Source: Thermoplasmata archaeon (lineage in GTDB: Archaea > Thermoplasmatota > Thermoplasmata > Lutacidiplasmatales > UBA184). From it: a DNA stretch of 7,278 nucleotides. Location: contig JASHVP010000099.1 in assembly GCA_030044475.1 (NCBI GenBank), positions 1 to 7,278 of the forward strand, written 5' to 3'. How positions within the stretch are numbered: the first letter of the stretch is position 1; the number at the start of each line of letters is the position of its first letter. Both the position numbers and the translations under genes were made by a program. Shown piece by piece: positions 5,536 to 7,278 of the stretch. The notes under the pieces are model-generated. The model worked only from the letters and a program-made list of their open reading frames with translations. It did not search any database and was not told where the DNA came from.

Positions 5536-6363
5536 ATGGAACGGTACGAAGCTCGACTGCGATCCCTCGAACCTGAGCTTCGAGATCTCCTCGGCCGCAT
5601 TCCCCTGCTCCCCAATCCCCCGTTGCCGGCCGAGTGGCTTCGCTGTGAGATGCTGGAGCGCTTCGACCTCTTGCAGCATGCGCCCTTAGAGGGTGCCCGC
5701 ACCCTTCTAGAGATCGGCTCGGGACCTCACGCGGTCGCGACCGTTCCATTGGCATTCCGGGTCGGACCGGAGGGTCGGCTCCTCGCCGGAGAACTGAGCC
5801 GGTGGGGGAATTTTGTCTCCATCGTGGCCGACAGTGGGCTCGGAAACCGAATCTTTCCGGTGGCGTGCGACGCACGCCGCCTTCCCTTGCGCGACGACGC
5901 CGTCGACCTAGCGCTGTGCGTCCACGGTTTGCGCTCCCTCCGCGGGGAGCCGAACTCGGTGCGGATCATTCGAGAGATGCTCCGAGCCGCCCCGCGGATC
6001 TTCCTGGCCGAGTCGTTGCCGGTGGCCCGAACCGCCGCGCAGCGGAGTCACCTGGGCCTGTACGATCTTCGAGAGCAGGTGTTCCGCGCCGGGTCCGGCG
6101 TCGCAGATGATTCCCGATACCCGACCTTGGAGCGGGTGACCTCGCTCGTCGAGCAAGCGGGAGGGATCGTCGACGCACGGGAAATCGTAGAAATCGACCT
6201 GCCCCACTTCTTGGCCTACTTTCCCCGGAGTCTCGTCGAGAGGGTCCCCGCAGCAGAGACCCGCGATCGACTTCTCCAACGGTGGGACGAAGCGGAGGCG
6301 ATTTGGCGTCAGAAGGGGGAAGACCATCCCCCGGTAGGGATCGTCGTCGCCCACCGGCCGTAA
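5536..6363 (+). CDS. Class I SAM-dependent methyltransferase of unknown substrate
   Basis: 275 residues. An N-terminal helical part (1-52, with PPLPAEWLRCEMLERFDLLQ) precedes a Rossmann methyltransferase core: motif I TLLEIGSGPHAVAT (56-69), the motif II acidic residue in LLAGELSRWG (82-91, Glu86), a DARRLPLRDDAVDLALCVHGLRSL stretch (112-135, Asp112 and Asp124) and a later AAPRIFLAESLPVA strand (151-164). The C-terminal part (about 195-275) has a helix and strands ending GIVVAHRP, as in Methyltransf_11 small-molecule methylases. The substrate cannot be named. No Shine-Dalgarno site precedes the ATG; a weak CTCTATGT (5501-5508) about 31 bp upstream could be a TATA-like box for a leaderless message. 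Third codon positions look less GC-rich at the 5' end than in neighbouring genes. It stands alone on its strand between a tRNA-end repeat and a toxin-antitoxin pair. Confidence 0.85.
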   Translation: MERYEARLRSLEPELRDLLGRIPLLPNPPLPAEWLRCEMLERFDLLQHAPLEGARTLLEIGSGPHAVATVPLAFRVGPEGRLLAGELSRWGNFVSIVADSGLGNRIFPVACDARRLPLRDDAVDLALCVHGLRSLRGEPNSVRIIREMLRAAPRIFLAESLPVARTAAQRSHLGLYDLREQVFRAGSGVADDSRYPTLERVTSLVEQAGGIVDAREIVEIDLPHFLAYFPRSLVERVPAAETRDRLLQRWDEAEAIWRQKGEDHPPVGIVVAHRP

Positions 6364-6368
6364 CGGAA

Positions 6369-6392
6369 GCGCCCCCTGGGCGGGTAGGGCGC
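6369..6392. terminator. GC hairpin after the methyltransferase gene
   Basis: GCGCCC (6369-6374) pairs with GGGCGC (6387-6392) across a 12-base loop, beginning 6 bases after the methyltransferase stop, in the gap between convergent genes. No T-run follows, so termination is only suggested by position. Confidence 0.25.
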
Positions 6393-6495
6393 ATGAGCCG
6401 ACCCCGGTTCGCTGACCCCGTGCCGGCGTACCCTCGAAGCCCCTATGCCGAACGACCGGACCGGAACGAATTCACTTCCGCCGGAATACAACGCG

Positions 6496-6828
6496 TCACC
6501 GAACACCCCGGGGAGTTCGCCCGGCCCGAGCGAGCTCCTTCGCACGCGAGAGTTTCCGATAGAACCCGGCACGGGCCCCGAATGCTCCGATCTTGACGGC
6601 ATCTCCATCCACGACAACGAACATCCGATATCCGCCCACCTTCGTGGACCAGATCGGGGCGACGACCCCCGACGGCGGGGAGAGCTGCACCACCGTGGAT
6701 CCGGGGCCGGACGCGAATGGGGTGAGGGGCATTCTCCGGATCGCGAGCTCGTACGTGGCTCGGATCGGGGGTGGCAGCTGGAGGAATTCGGGCAGCGCCC
6801 TTCGGTGCCGAAGGATGCGATACCGCAC
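6496..6828 (-). CDS. RelE/ParE-superfamily toxin
   Basis: 110 residues. The order of elements fits the RelE/ParE fold: first strand MRYRILRHRRALPEFLQLPPPIRATYELAIRRM (strand, then two helices, 1-33), then beta strands VVQLSPPSG, IWSTKVGGYRMFVVVDGDAVKIGAFGARAGFYRKL (60-93). The GYRMFVVVDGDAVKI strands and the end R86...FYRK (89-92) correspond to the RelE region that carries the catalytic Arg and C-terminal Tyr, so an mRNA interferase is more likely than a gyrase poison, but this is not certain. A basic Arg/Lys-rich tail (91-110) follows. The start is GTG, one base after the antitoxin stop codon, so translation is coupled. No separate Shine-Dalgarno site is seen. Toxin and antitoxin together form a type II module. 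Confidence 0.78.
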   Translation of the reverse strand: MRYRILRHRRALPEFLQLPPPIRATYELAIRRMPLTPFASGPGSTVVQLSPPSGVVAPIWSTKVGGYRMFVVVDGDAVKIGAFGARAGFYRKLSRAKELARAGRTPRGVR

Positions 6829-6829
6829 G

Positions 6830-7048
6830 CTATAGACCCCGGGCTCGACGTACGCGGGACTCGGCGATCATCTCGTGGACCGGATCGAACTCCTCGGACC
6901 GAAACCGTCGATTGAGTTCGGCCCAACTCAAGCGATTCGGATGCGTCGCCAGGAGCAGTGCGATGACGTCATCGTAGGTCTCGTCGCCGGACTTGAGCAT
7001 ACCGAGTAGCTCCCGGGTGCGCTCGCTCACCGCGACAGTGGTGCTCAT
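6830..7048 (-). CDS. Ribbon-helix-helix (VapB/RelB-like) antitoxin
   Basis: 72 residues. The N-terminus TTVAVSERTRELLGMLKSGDETYDDVIALLL (3-33) is a typical archaeal ribbon-helix-helix: a short beta strand, helix, the turn SGDETYDD and a second helix, which dimerises and binds DNA. The C-terminal part (34-72) is charged, with a helix SWAELNRRFRSEE and a basic end VRRARG, and is expected to wrap the toxin. It is the first gene of the pair and lies 54 bp downstream of the tRNA-Arg 3' end. A TATA-like TTGTATCG (minus, 7071-7078) is placed so that transcription would begin at or next to the ATG, so the message is probably leaderless. Autoregulation by the complex is the rule in this class. Confidence 0.8.
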   Translation of the reverse strand: MSTTVAVSERTRELLGMLKSGDETYDDVIALLLATHPNRLSWAELNRRFRSEEFDPVHEMIAESRVRRARGL

Positions 7049-7078
7049 CGTCTGCTCAAGACGCTATGAACGATACAA
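7049..7078 (-). promoter_or_regulatory. Promoter and candidate autoregulatory dyad of the toxin-antitoxin pair
   Basis: On minus, TTGTATCG (7071-7078) is a TATA-like box about 26 bp before the ATG. Between it and the ATG lies a perfect 5-bp inverted repeat, CGTCT (7049-7053) and AGACG (7059-7063), with a 5-base spacer. It abuts the start codon, where a bound RHH dimer would block initiation. The arms are short, so this is suggestive only. Confidence 0.45.
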
Positions 7079-7090
7079 TGGCTCTGAGAG

Positions 7091-7094
7091 AAAA
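7091..7094 (-). terminator. T-run downstream of tRNA-Arg
   Basis: On minus the tRNA is followed after 8 bases by TTTT, then CTCTC. Archaeal RNA polymerase stops at short T-runs without needing a hairpin. Four Ts are near the minimum, so efficiency is uncertain. Confidence 0.35.
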
Positions 7095-7102
7095 GATGAC
7101 TC

Positions 7103-7176
7103 GGGCGCGGAGGGATTTGAACCCTCGATCGCCGGGTTAGGAACCCGGTGCTCTATCCAAGCTGAGCCACGCGCCC
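7103..7176 (-). tRNA. tRNA-Arg (anticodon CCT)
   Basis: A complete 74-nt cloverleaf can be drawn by hand. The acceptor stem GGGCGCG/CGCGCCC has 7 pairs. The D-stem is GCTC/GAGC with a 10-base loop containing GG. The anticodon stem CCGGG/CCCGG closes the loop TTCCTAA, giving anticodon CCT, which reads AGG arginine codons. A 5-base variable loop follows, then the T-stem GAGGG/CCCTC around TTCAAAT. There is no intron. CCA is not encoded; the next bases are GAG, as usual in archaea. It lies 25 bp after the stop of an upstream minus-strand gene, and its 3' end faces the toxin-antitoxin pair. A 14-bp piece of its 3' end recurs at 5434-5447. Confidence 0.97.
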
Positions 7177-7197
7177 ACCGCGTCTCTGGCCGCCCGG

Positions 7198-7206
7198 CAT
7201 ATCAGC
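7198..7206 (-). promoter_or_regulatory. Weak TATA-like box for tRNA-Arg
   Basis: CTGATATGC on minus is centred about 25 bp upstream of the first tRNA base, the right distance for an archaeal TATA box. It overlaps the stop codon of the upstream gene. The match is weak. Confidence 0.35.
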
Positions 7207-7278
7207 GCTTCGCGGAGGGGCCGGGCGTCGATTCCAGGAGCCGATCGTACCGGTGGTCCACGAGGGCCCGGAACCCCT
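7202..7278 (-). CDS. C-terminal end of an unidentified protein
   Basis: Only the last 24 codons and a TGA stop (7202-7204) are in the window: GFRALVDHRYDRLLESTPGPSAKR. The frame is open to the right edge, and nearly every codon ends in G or C, as in the other genes here, which supports coding. The piece is too short to name a family. It ends 25 bp before the tRNA-Arg gene. Confidence 0.5.
   Translation of the reverse strand, partial: GFRALVDHRYDRLLESTPGPSAKR

Noticed and set aside
1..7278. CRISPR array, insertion sequence or transposase
   Set aside because: No regularly spaced repeats, terminal inverted repeats around a gene, or transposase motifs are visible on either strand.

Overview
The window looks archaeal and GC-rich. 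The tRNA-Arg(CCT) gene has no encoded CCA. Several genes have AT-rich TATA-like boxes about 25 bp before the start codon, which suggests leaderless or short-leader mRNAs. The regulator and antitoxin types (DtxR-like, HxlR, ribbon-helix-helix VapB-like) are common in archaea. The proteins lack the strong acidic bias of Halobacteria. A Thermoplasmatota-like lineage is my guess, but nothing in the window proves it.

Left part (1-1842): a DtxR/MntR-family regulator gene is followed by the 5' part of a zinc/manganese ABC-transporter binding-protein gene. Both lie on the minus strand, 21 nt apart, and form a metal-uptake operon that runs off the left edge. Its promoter carries a 27-bp interrupted palindrome next to a TATA box, a likely operator. 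Divergent from it is a PEP-mutase/isocitrate-lyase superfamily enzyme, whose leader can fold into alternative hairpins that hide or free the ribosome binding site.

Middle part (1843-5298): a stand-alone GltD/SudA-like FAD and iron-sulfur oxidoreductase is encoded on the minus strand, convergent with the PEP-mutase-like gene. Next come a VOC (glyoxalase-fold) protein and a RibD-C/dihydrofolate-reductase-fold protein, both minus, and a divergent HxlR-family regulator on plus. The last three genes form a set often seen in soil bacteria. They have strong Shine-Dalgarno sites (VOC and RibD-C) and a compact shared promoter with repeats (RibD-C and HxlR), so acquisition from bacteria is plausible.

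Right part (5299-7278): an orphan class I SAM-dependent methyltransferase (plus) is convergent with a toxin-antitoxin pair (minus; RelE/ParE-like toxin, RHH antitoxin). Next is tRNA-Arg(CCT) (minus), then the last 24 codons of a further minus-strand gene. A perfect 14-bp copy of the tRNA 3' end lies at 5434-5447 in direct orientation. The methyltransferase and toxin-antitoxin genes are therefore bracketed by a possible attachment-site pair, with no integrase between. This is the most interesting structural signal in the window.

No gene-free stretch exceeds 300 bases. The longest are 3346-3592 (no supported gene; one weak GC hairpin) and 5299-5535 (two short repeat copies, no gene).
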